This document shows positions 1-9,322 of a stretch of 64,000 nucleotides of DNA, one piece after another. The notes below the pieces were generated by a model, which had not been told where the DNA came from, did no database searches, and saw nothing but the letters and a program-made list of their open reading frames with translations. Positions within the stretch are counted from its first letter, which is position 1. Every line of letters begins with the position of its first letter. This DNA is from Puccinellia tenuiflora (taxonomy: Eukaryota > Streptophyta > Magnoliopsida > Poales > Poaceae): assembly GCA_012064385.1 (NCBI GenBank), contig QRDG01000519.1:757011-821010 (forward strand), read 5' to 3'. A program made the translations under genes and the position numbers.

Positions 1-150
1 CGTTGACTCCGGTCCGCTGCGACAACAAAATCGCCTTGGCCGCACCCGATGCTCTCCCGGGTGCTGCGCCACACAGGCCACAGCATACTCGTCTCGGCCG
101 CATCCGATGCTCTTCCGGGTGTTGCGCCGCACAGGCCACAAACAAATTTG

Positions 151-644
151 CCTAGGCCGTCACCCGACGCGCTCGGGGGCTTGCGCCATACAGGTCTAAG
201 TTAAAACCTAGGCCGTCACCCGACGCACTCGGGGGCTGCGCCATACAGGTTCCACTCGAAAATCCTAGGCCGTCACCCGACGCACTCGGGGGCTTGCGCC
301 ATACAGGTCTAAGTTAAAACCTAGGCCGTCACCCGACGCACTCGGGGGCTGCGCCATACAGGTTCCACTCGAAAATCCTAGGCCGTCACCCGACGCACTC
401 GGGGGCTTGCGCCATACAGGTCTAAGTTAAAACCTAGGCCATCACCCGACGCACCCGGGGGCTGCGCCATACAGGTTCCACTCGAAAATCCTAGGCCGTC
501 ACCCGACGCACTCGGGGGCTTGCGCCATACAGGTCTAAGTTAAAACCTAGGCCGTCACCCGACGCACCCGGGGGCTGCGCCATACAGGTTCCACTCGAAA
601 ATCCTAGGCCGCACTCGAACACTCGGGGGCTGCGCCATACAGGT
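151..644 (+). repeat. 113-bp dimeric minisatellite, unit 1
   Basis: CCTAGG recurs at 151, 207, 264, 320, 377, 433, 490, 546 and 603, alternating 56 and 57 bp. Two monomer types alternate, one ending GTCTAAGTTAAAA and one ending GTTCCACTCGAAAAT, giving four 113-bp dimers and a degenerate ninth unit. Every monomer carries the core CTCGGGGGCT (or CCCGGGGGCT), which matches the run just before the LTRs. Confidence 0.93.
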
Positions 645-654
645 CCAACAACAC

Positions 655-1180
655 AGTAGGCCGTTCGGCTGAGCAAATACTCGATATGTTTGTCGAGTCC
701 ACCAAGTAGGCCGCCAGGCTGAATGAACACTCGAACCCTTTCGAGTCACACAAGTAGGCCGCCAGGCTGAATGAACACTCGAACCCTTTCGAGTCACACG
801 AGTAAGCCGTCGGGCTGAGCATACACTCGAACCCATTCGAGTCACACGAGTAAGCCGTCGGGCTGAGCATACACTCGAACGCATTCGAGTCACACGAGTA
901 AGCCGTCAGGCTGAGCAAGCACTCGAAAAGTGCAAATACACAGTAAGCCACTAGGCTGAATAAAAATACACAATAAGCCACCAGGCTGAATAAAAATACA
1001 CGGTAAGCCAACAGGCTGATGGAGCACCCGGATAATTCATTCGAATGCAACAAAAATACAGTAAGCTTCAAGAGCTGAGTAGACTCGACAAGTCCATTCG
1101 AGTGGAAAAGAAATTCAGTAAGCTCCATGAGCTGAGTAAAACTCAAAGCAGTAAGCCAAACCGGCTGAGTACAAAGTAAG
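655..1180 (+). repeat. Hairpin-bearing minisatellite of about 48 bp, unit 1
   Basis: Units begin GTAGGCCG or GTAAGCCG followed by a GGCTGA motif. Five clear 48-50-bp units are followed by shorter decayed ones. Most full units contain ACTCGAA, a short spacer and TTCGAGT, a perfect 7-bp stem with a 4-nt loop. It recurs at about 3955-4490 and 7272-7800. Confidence 0.88.
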
Positions 1181-1636
1181 TCATGCAAAGTCAGTTGCGA
1201 CTCCGTTAGCTCGAGTCTCTTCTTTACTCCCATCGGGAGCGGGCTTTTCGACTGAAGGAAAAATTGAGTTTAACTTCAATTGCAAGCAATTCAGCTTAAT
1301 CTCGGGGACTACTCCCATCGGGAGCGCTGTCGTGCCCCCGATAGCATGAGATCAATATTCAGTCGAAGCGTTACTGACTAAACCATCCTCTGTAAGCCCT
1401 CAACGGCCGGAGTCGAATCATTTTTTACTTGTCTCTTTCAGGAACACGACGGCGCACCCGTTGGAACAGTGATACCCGACATACCCGCATCTGCTTCGAC
1501 TACATCGACTGCGTCTCCATCGACTGTGTCTCCATTGACTGCGTCTCCGTCGACTAAGACGATCGCACCTTCTTCGACTATGCCTGCTCGACATGCTGCT
1601 CTTAGTCTCTGCCCGATTCTTCTAATCAACCAGACA

Positions 1637-1648
1637 CTCGGGGGCTAC
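1637..1648 (+). other. Polypurine-tract-like run before LTR 1
   Basis: CTCGGGGGCTAC lies immediately before the LTR, the position where plus-strand DNA synthesis is primed in Gypsy elements. The same run precedes the LTRs at 4952 and 8266. Confidence 0.7.
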
Positions 1649-2070
1649 TGACGGGGATATACCCTTCGGGTCCCCTATCATTGGTATACCTGGTGCGATC
1701 AGATCTACGGCCCACCTGGCAGGCCCAAAGAAGCCCATGAAGCACGACTTGGAGTACAATACAAGAAAACATGTAAACCCTACCGGGCTCCCTTGATAAA
1801 GCCAGGCAGGGGCACCCCACGGGGGACAGAGAGAGGCATAGCCCTAGCGAGACCACGTCTCACACCATTGCCCTTGCGGCCACCATGTAACTTCACATCA
1901 TCATCTATACAGATCAGACAAGCAGGATGTAGGTCTTTACCTCACCACGAGGGGCCGAACCTGGGTAAATCCTTACTTGTCAGCCGACGGAACTACCAGC
2001 GCGCACCTCTCTCCCCCTCAATCAACCCGGGGTACTCGACCCAGGGATTTGCCGAGCCCTAACCTCGACA
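1649..2070 (+). mobile_element. LTR 1 of tandem element
   Basis: This is a 422-bp repeat starting TGACGGGG and ending CTCGACA. The TATA box seen in the other copies as CTTTATAAAG is altered here at 1792-1800 (T to G), so this LTR may be a weaker promoter. GAACCTGGGTAAA lies at about 1957-1969. LTR 2 differs at very few positions. Confidence 0.9.
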
Positions 2071-2072
2071 AT

Positions 2073-2089
2073 TGGCGCCGTCTGTGGGA
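2073..2089 (+). other. Primer binding site
   Basis: TGGCGCCGTCTGTGGGA starts two bases after the LTR end. It has the form and position of a Gypsy minus-strand primer site; the tRNA is not assigned. The same sequence follows LTR 2 at 5376-5392 but not LTR 3, where the interior is lost. Confidence 0.8.
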
Positions 2090-2944
2090 AAAAACGCGTG
2101 CTGGATTCAACGTTTCGGCGGCTCCAATCTTCATCAACAACGTCTGCTAGATCGCATCCGATTCAACGCCGTCGCGATTGCTTCGCTGCCACGGACCAAC
2201 GCTTTTCGGTCCACGCGGATCTAGAAGAGCAGATGGATGGCGGCGGACTCTGAGGAGAATCGCCGGATGATCTCAGGTCCGATCCACACAGCTACACGTA
2301 AGTACGGGTGTAGATCGATTTCCCAGGTCCAACGATCCTATGCGGCCGTGACTGGTTTTTCTAACCCAATCAGACTAACCTCTCTTTTTATCTTACGCAT
2401 TGATTACTCTATCAATCAATTTTTTATTTGGACATAATCCTTTGCATGCATATTGTGGGCATGTACGCACTGTTTGGAGAAACGAAACATGGAGACAAGC
2501 CGCGAATCGCTCTGACGTGCTACCAAACGGCAGGGAAGTCTACTTTGCGACTACGTCCGGCCGCGAATTGTTGTCGCGACTCCGTCTGACGCTGGTCTTC
2601 ATCGCCGTGACTCCGTTCGGCTAAAAAGTCCAACCAACTCCGACTCCCTCGACCTCCTCACGACTGTCGCGTAACAAGCATGCGAACATGGAGAACGATG
2701 CCGCTGCTGCGATCACGCGCGGTTTATCAGACCGCGTCTCATTCAGCAGGCACAACTCCATCTCGCCTACGGCGCTAGGTGGAAGTCGCGACCATCGTCG
2801 ACCCACCTCGAGCATCTTCCACGACTCGACTACTACGGCGACGATCGACATCGACCCGTCGCGGACAATTTCGGCATCGCCAACATCCTCTTCCACTGCA
2901 CCGACTCCGTCGTGGATATCAACAACACGTTGTTCCGGCTTAAC

Positions 2945-3310
2945 CGCTTTCGTCGACTCCGCCTCCAACACTCGGGGGCTGCCGGCCACGCCTTCGTCGA
3001 CCCCGCCTTCGTCGGCTCCGCTTCCGACACTCGGGGGCTGGCGACTCCGCTTTCGTCAACTCCGCGTTCGTCGACTCCGCCTCCGACACTCGTGGGCTGG
3101 CGGCCCCACCTTCGTCGACTCCGTCTCCAATACTCGGGGGCTGTCGGCCTCGCCTTCATCGGCCCGTCTCCGACGCTCGGAGGCTGATGCTTCACCTTCA
3201 TCACTTCCGCCGCGTGGACTACTTCCGCCGCGTCGACTCCGGTCCGCCGCGTCGACTACTTCCGCCGCGTCGACTCCGGTCCGCCGCGTCGACTACCTCC
3301 GCGCGTTGAC
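2945..3310 (+). repeat. CGTCGACTCCG / ACTCGGGGGCTG minisatellite, unit 2
   Basis: Short units of TCGTCGACTCCG followed by an ACACTCGGGGGCTG motif repeat unevenly. They then pass into repeats of CCGCCGCGTCGACT with period near 36 bp. It recurs at 6260-6630. The motif again contains the polypurine-like core. Confidence 0.8.
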
Positions 3311-3453
3311 TCCGATCCGCTGCGACAACAAAATCGCCTTGGCCGCACCCGATGCTCTCCCGGGTGCTGCGCCACACAGGCCACAGCATACTCGCCTCGG
3401 CCGCATCCGATGCTCTTCCGGGTGTTGCGCCGCACAGGCCACAAACAAATTTG

Positions 3454-3950
3454 CCTAGGCCGTCACCCGACGCGCTCGGGGGCTTGCGCCATACAGGTCT
3501 AAGTTAAAACCTAGGCCGTCACCCGACGCACTCGGGGGCTGCGCCATACAGGTTCCACTCGAAAATCCTAGGCCGTCACCCGACGCACTCAGGGGCTTGC
3601 GCCATACAGGTCTAAGTTAAAACCTAGGCCATCACCCGACGCACTCGGGGGCTGCGCCATACAGGTTCCACTCGAAAATCCTAGGCCGTCACCCGACGCA
3701 CTCGGGGGCTTGCGCCATACAGGTCTAAGTTAAAACCTAGGCCGTCACCCGACGCACCCGGGGGCTGCGCCATACAGGTTCCACTCGAAAATCCTAGGCC
3801 GTCACCCGACGCACTTGGGGGCTTGCGCCATACAGGTCTAAGTTAAAACCTAGGCCGTCACCCGACGCACCCGGGGGCTGCGCCATACAGGTTCCACTCG
3901 AAAATCCTAGGCCGCACTCGAACACTCAGGGGCTGCGCCATACAGGTCCA
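3454..3950 (+). repeat. 113-bp dimeric minisatellite, unit 2
   Basis: It has the same 56+57-bp alternating arrangement and the same monomer count (eight plus one degenerate) as at 151-644, differing only by scattered substitutions. Confidence 0.9.
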
Positions 3951-3954
3951 ACAA

Positions 3955-4490
3955 CACAGTAGGCCGTTCGGCTGAGCAAATACTCGATATGTTTGTCGAG
4001 TCCACCAAGTAGGCCGCCAGGCTGAATGAACACTCGAACCCTTTCGAGTCACACAAGTAGGCCGCCAGGCTGAATGAACACTCGAACCCTTTCGAGTCAC
4101 ACGAGTAAGCCGTCGGGCTGAGCATACACTCGAACCCATTCGAGTCACACGAGTAAGCCGTCGGGCTGAGCATACACTCGAACGCATTCGAGTCACACGA
4201 GGAAGCCGTCAGGCTGAGCAAGCACTCGAAAAGTGCAAATACACAGTAAGCCACCAGGCTGAATAAAAATACACAGTAAGCCACCAGGCTGAATAAAAAT
4301 ACACGGTAAGCCAACAGGCTGATGGAGCACCCGGATAATTCATTCGAGTGCAACAAAAATACAGTAAGCTTCAAGAGCTGAGTAGACTCGACAAGTCCAT
4401 TCGAGTGGAAAAGAAATTCAGTAAGCTCCATGAGCTGAGTAAAACTCAAAGCAGTAAGCCAAACCGGCTGAGTACAAAGTAAGTCATGCA
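3955..4490 (+). repeat. Hairpin-bearing minisatellite, unit 2
   Basis: This is a copy of the block at 655-1180, with the ACTCGAA/TTCGAGT stems kept in the same units. Confidence 0.87.
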
Positions 4491-4951
4491 AAGTCAGTTG
4501 CGACTCCGTTAGCTCGAGTCTCTTCTTTACTCCCATCGGGAGCGGGCTTTTCGACTGAAGGAAAAATTGAGTTTAACCTCAATTGCAAGCAATTCAGCTT
4601 AATCTCGGGGGCTACTCCCATCGGGAGCGCTGTCGTGCCCCCGATAGCATGAGATCAATATTCAGTCGAAGCGTTACTGACTAAACCATCCTCTGTAAGC
4701 CCTCAACGGCCGGAGTCGAATCATTTTTTACTTGTCTCTTTCAGGAACAAGACGGCGCACCCGTCGGAACAGTGATACCCGACATACCCGCATCTGCTTC
4801 GACTACATCGACTGCGTCTCCATCGACTGTGTCTCCATTGACTGCGTCTCCGTCGACTAAGACGATCGCACCTTCTTCGACTATGCCTGCTCGACATGCT
4901 GCTCTTAGTCTCTGCCCGATTCTTCGAATCAACCAGACACTCGGGGGCTAC

Positions 4952-5373
4952 TGACGGGGATATACCCTTCGGGTCCCCTATCATTGGTATACCTGGTGCG
5001 ATCAGATCTACGGCCCACCTGGCAGGCCCAAAGAAGCCCATGAAGCACGACTTGGAGTACAATACAAGAAAACATGTAAACCCTACCGGGCTCCCTTTAT
5101 AAAGCCAGGCAGGGGCACCCCACGGGGGACAGAGAGAGGCATAGCCCTAGCGAGACCACGTCTCACACCATTGCCCTTGCGGCCACCATGTAACTTCACA
5201 TCATCATCTATACAGATCAGACAAGCAGGATGTAGGTCTTTACCTCACCACGAGGGGCCGAACCTGGGTAAATCCTTACTTGTCAGCCGACGGAACTACC
5301 GGCGCGCACCTCTCTCCCCCTCAATCAACCCGGGGTACTCGACCCAGGGATTTGCCGAGCCCTAACCTCGACA
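4952..5373 (+). mobile_element. LTR 2 of tandem element
   Basis: This is a 422-bp LTR between two complete interiors, so it serves as 3' LTR for one unit and 5' LTR for the next. The TATA box CTTTATAAAG is intact at about 5095-5104. It is followed by the primer site at 5376. Confidence 0.92.
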
Positions 5374-6767
5374 ATTGGCGCCGTCTGTGGGAAAAAATGC
5401 GTGCTGGATTCAACGTTTCGGCGGCTCCAATCTTCATCAACAACATCTGCTAGATCGCATCTGGTTCAACGCCGTCGCGATTGCTTCGCTGCCACGGACC
5501 AACGCTTTTCGGTCCACGCGGATCTAGAAGAGCAGATGGATGGCGGCCGACTCTGAGGAGAATCGCCGGATGATCTCAGGTCCGATCCACACAGCTACAC
5601 GTAAGTACGGGTGTAGATCGATTTCCCAGGTCCAACGATCCTATGCGGCCGTGACTGGTTTTTCTAACCCAATCAGACTAACCTCTCTTTTTATCTTACG
5701 CATTGATTACTCTATCAATCAATTTTTTATTTGGACATAATCCTTTGCATGCATATTGTGGGCATGTACGCATTGTTTGGAGAAACGAAACATGGAGGCA
5801 AGCCGCGAATCGCTCTGACGTGCTACCAGCCTGCGTAGACACGGCAGGGAGGTCTACTTTGCGACTACGTCCGGCCGCGAATTGCTGTCGCGACTCCGTC
5901 TGACGCTGGTCTTCATCGCCGTGACTCCGTTCGGCTAAAAAGTCCAACCAACTCCGACTCCCTCGACCTCCTCACGACTGTCGCGTAACAAGCATGCGAA
6001 CATGGAGAACGATGCCGCTGCTGCGATCACGCGCGGTTTATCAGACCGCGTCTCATTCAGCAGGCACAGCTCCATCTCGCCTACGGCGCTAGGTGGAAGT
6101 CGCGACCATCGTCGACCCACCTCGAGCATCTTCCACGACTCGACTACTACGGCGACGATCGACATCGACCCGTCGCGGACAATTTCGGCATTGCCAACAT
6201 CCTCTTCCACTGCACTGACTCCGTCGTGGATATCAACAACATGTTGTTCCGGCTTAACCGCTTTCGTCGACTCCGCCTCCAACACTCGGGGGCTGCCGGC
6301 CACGCCTTCGTCGACCCCGCCTTCGTCGGCTCCGCTTCCGACACTCGGGGGCTGGCGACTCCGCTTTCGTCAACTCCGCGTTCGTCGACTCCGCCTCCGA
6401 CACTCGTGGGCTGGCGGCCCCACCTTCGTCGACTCCGTCTCCAATACTCGGGGGCTGTCGGCCTCGCCTTCATCGGCCTGTTTCCGACGCTCGGAGGCTG
6501 ATGCTTCACCTTCATCACTTCCGCCGCGTGGACTACTTCCGCCGCGTCGACTCCGGTCCGCCGCGTCGACTACTTCCGCCGCGTCGACTCCAGTCCGCCG
6601 CGTCAACTACCTCCGCGCGTTGACTCCGGTCCGCTGCGACAACAAAATCGCCTTGGCCGCACCCGATGCTCTCCCGGGTGCTGCGCCACACAGGCCACAG
6701 CATACTCGCCTCGGCCGCATCCGATGCTCTTCCGGGTGTTGCGCCGCACAGGCCACAAACAAATTTG

Positions 6768-7260
6768 CCTAGGCCGTCACCCGACGCGCTCGGGGGCTTG
6801 CGCCATACAGGTCTAAGTTAAAACCTAGGCCGTCACCCGACGCACTCGGGGGCTGCGCCATACAGGTTCCACTCGAAAATCCTAGGCCGTCACCCGACGC
6901 ACTCGGGGGCTTGCGCCATATAGGTCTAAGTTAAAACCTAGGCCGTCACCCGACGCACTCGGGGGCTGCGCCATACAGGTTCCACTCGAAAATCCTAGGC
7001 CGTCACCCGACGCACTCGGGGGCTTGCGCCATACAGGTCTAAGTTAAAACCTAGGCCGTCACCCGACGCACCCGGGGGCTGCGCCATACAGGTTCCACTC
7101 GAAAATCCTAGGCCGTCACCCGACGCACTCGGGGGCTTGCGCCATACAGGTCTAAGTTAAAACCTAGGCCGTCACCCGACGCACCCGGGGGCTGCGCCAT
7201 ACAGGTTCCACTCGAAAATCCTAGGCCGCACTCGAACACTCGGGGGCTGCGCCATACAGG
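6768..7260 (+). repeat. 113-bp dimeric minisatellite, unit 3
   Basis: This is the third copy of the 56+57-bp alternating array, again eight full monomers and a degenerate ninth. Confidence 0.9.
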
Positions 7261-7271
7261 TCCAACAACAC

Positions 7272-7800
7272 AGTAGGCCGTTCGGCTGAGCAAATACTCG
7301 ATATGTTTGTCGAGTCCACCAAGTAGGCCGCCAGGCTGAATGAACACTCGAACCCTTTCGAGTCACACAAGTAGGCCGCCAGGCTGAATGAACACTCGAA
7401 CCCTTTCGAGTCACACGAGTAAGCCGTCGGGCTGAGCATACACTCGAACCCATTCGAGTCACACGAGTAAGCCGTCGGGCTGAGCATACACTCGAACGCA
7501 TTCGAGTCACACGAGTAAGCCGTCAGGCTGAGCAAGCACTCGAAAAGTGCAAATACACAGTAAGCCACCAGGCTGAATAAAAATACACAGTAAGCCACCA
7601 GGCTGAATAAAAATACACGGTAAGCCAACAGGCTGATGGAGCACCCGGATAATTCATTCGAGTGCAACAAAAATACAGTAAGCTTCAAGAGCTGAGTAGA
7701 CTCGACAAGTCCATTCGAGTGGAAAAGAAATTCAGTAAGCTCCATGAGCTGAGTAAAACTCAAAGCAGTAAGCCAAACCGGCTGAGTACAAAGTAAGTCA
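7272..7800 (+). repeat. Hairpin-bearing minisatellite, unit 3
   Basis: This is the third copy of the roughly 48-bp array with 7-bp self-complementary stems. Confidence 0.87.
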
Positions 7801-8265
7801 TGCAAAGTCAGTTGCGACTCCGTTAGCTCGAGTCTCTTCTTTACTCCCATCGGGAGCGGGCTTTTCGACTGAAGGAAAAATTGAGTTTAACTTCAATTGC
7901 AAGCAATTCAGCTTAATCTCGGGGACTACTCCCATCGGGAGCGCTGTCGTGCCCCCGATAGCATGAGATCAATATTCAGTCGAAGCGTTACTGACTAAAC
8001 CATCCTCTGTAAGCCCTCAACGGCCGGAGTCGAATCATTTTTTACTTGTCTCTTTCAGGAACAAGACGGCGCACCCGTCGGAACAGTGATACCCGATATA
8101 CCCACATCTTCTTCGACTACATCGACTGCGTCTCCATCGACTGTGTCTCCATTGACTGCGTCTCCGTCGACTAAGACGATCGCACCTTCTTCGACTATGC
8201 CTGCTCGACATGCTGCTCTTAGTCTCTGCCCGATTCTTCGAATCAACCAGACACTCGGGGGCTAC

Positions 8266-8687
8266 TGACGGGGATATACCCTTCGGGTCCCCTATCATTG
8301 GTATACCTGGTGCGATCAGATCTACGGCCCACCTGGCAGGCCCAAAGAAGCCCATGAAGCACGACTTGGAGTACAATACAAGAAAACATGTAAACCCTAC
8401 CGGGCTCCCTTTATAAAGCCAGGCAGGGGCACCCCACGGGGGACAGAGAGAGGCATAGCCCTAGCGAGACCACGTCTCACACCATTGCCCTTGCGGCCAC
8501 CATGTAACTTCACATCATCATCTATACAGATCAGACAAGCAGGATGTAGGTCTTTACCTCACCACGAGGGGCCGAACCTGGGTAAATCCTTACTTGTCAG
8601 CCGACGGAACTACCAGCGCGCACCTCTCTCCCCCTCAATCAACCCGGGGTACTCGACCCAGGGATTTGCCGAGCCCTAACCTCGACA
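8266..8687 (+). mobile_element. LTR 3 of tandem element
   Basis: This complete 422-bp LTR follows a polypurine-like run. No primer site follows: after CTCGACA the sequence switches to rearranged scraps (ATTGACTTGG). Confidence 0.9.
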
Positions 8688-8754
8688 ATTGACTTGGTAT
8701 ACCTGGGTATATCCCCGTCAGTTTGAGGGCTTACAGAGGATGGTTTAGTCAGTT
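8688..8754. other. Scrambled filler between LTR 3 and the LTR foldback
   Basis: About 33 bp ends TATATCCCCGTCA, the reverse complement of an LTR start. It is joined to about 32 bp matching the reverse complement of interior sequence seen near 1370-1400. These are two short inverted pieces of the same element. Confidence 0.75.
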
Positions 8755-9322
8755 TGACGGGGATATACCCTTCGGGTCCCCTATCATTGGTATACCTGGT
8801 GCGATCAGATCTACGGCCCACCTGGCAGGCCCAAAGAAGCCCATGAAGCACGACTTGGAGTACAATACAAGAAAACATGTAAACCCTACCGGGCTCCCTT
8901 TATAAAGCCAGGCAGGGGCACCCCACGGGGGACAGAGAGAGGCATAGCCCTAGCGAGACCACGTCTCACACCATTGCCCTTGCGGCCACCATGTAACTTC
9001 ACATCATCATCTATACAGATCAGACAAGCAGGATGTAGGTCTTTACCTCACCACGAGGGGCCGAACCTGGGTAAATCCTTACTTGTCAGCCGACGGAACT
9101 ACCAGCGCGCACCTCTCTCCCCCTCAATCAACCCGGGGTCGAGTACCCCCGTGGGGTGCCCCTGCCTGGCTTTATAAAGGGAGCCCGGTAGGGTTTACAT
9201 GTTTTCTTGTATTGTACTCCAAGTCGTGCTTCATGGGCTTCTTTGGGCCTGCCAGGTGGGCCGTAGATCTGATCGCACCAGGTATACCAATGATAGGGGA
9301 CCCGAAGGGTATATCCCCGTCA
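8755..9322. repeat. LTR foldback (inverted partial LTRs)
   Basis: 8755-9139 is a forward LTR cut short at CCCGGGGT. From there the sequence turns into reverse-complement LTR and ends TATATCCCCGTCA at 9322. The first 180 bp or so of the LTR are thus present twice in opposite orientation, with a loop of about 200 bp. The switch lies at a small GGGT/ACCC inverted repeat, which fits template switching or a repair event. Confidence 0.85.

Larger units (their letters stand above)
1..1648 (+). mobile_element. Partial interior of tandem element, unit 1
   Basis: This is the 3' part of the interior, equal to 3304-4951 in the next unit. It holds the 113-bp dimeric minisatellite (151-606), the hairpin-bearing minisatellite (655-1180), then about 450 bp of low-complexity sequence leading to the polypurine-like run at 1637-1648. 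Open frames are repeat artefacts. I see no protein domain. Confidence 0.8.
2071..4951 (+). mobile_element. Interior of tandem element, unit 2
   Basis: This is a complete 2881-bp interior: primer site, about 600 bp of leader, a Ser/Thr/Pro-rich open frame at 2688-3458, then three minisatellite blocks and the polypurine-like run. The 256-residue frame is kept in unit 3 (6002-6772) with few changes. It consists mostly of translated minisatellite and has no recognisable domain, so I do not call it a gene. Confidence 0.85.
5374..8265 (+). mobile_element. Interior of tandem element, unit 3
   Basis: This is a 2892-bp interior collinear with unit 2, 11 bp longer because of an insertion near 5825. 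It holds the minisatellites at about 6260-6630, 6768-7260 and 7272-7800. There is no coding domain. Confidence 0.85.
1..9322 (+). mobile_element. Tandem array of a non-autonomous LTR retrotransposon
   Basis: Three complete 422-bp LTRs lie at 1649, 4952 and 8266, separated by interiors of 2881 and 2892 bp. The order is interior-LTR-interior-LTR-interior-LTR with shared LTRs, then a broken fourth LTR. Each LTR begins TGACGGGG and ends CTCGACA. The first two are followed by TGGCGCCGTCTGTGGGA, a Gypsy-type primer site, and the complete ones are preceded by ACTCGGGGGCTAC, a polypurine-tract-like run. No gag or pol is present, so proteins would have to come from another element. The interiors are nearly identical; an 11-bp insertion near 5825 explains the period change from 3303 to 3314. 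The LTR motif GAACCTGGGTAAA is shared with the Tat-lineage elements in this window, which suggests a Tat relative. The array starts outside the window. Its right end abuts interior sequence of an Athila-type element, whose intact counterpart is seen near 46018. Confidence 0.85.

Noticed and set aside
151..644. CRISPR-like regular repeat
   Set aside because: Monomers are contiguous 56/57-bp tandem repeats without unique spacers, in a plant retroelement.
604..1233. 209-residue open frame on the minus strand, repeated at 3907-4536 and 7221-7850
   Set aside because: It is the reverse translation of the 48-bp minisatellite. Its repeated FECMLSPTAYSCDS units mirror the DNA repeat, and there is no start context or domain.
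2688..3458. 256-residue Ser/Thr/Pro-rich plus-strand frame, also at 6002-6772
   Set aside because: Kept in both units only because the units are nearly identical. Most of it is translated minisatellite, the opposite strand is equally open, and no domain is seen.
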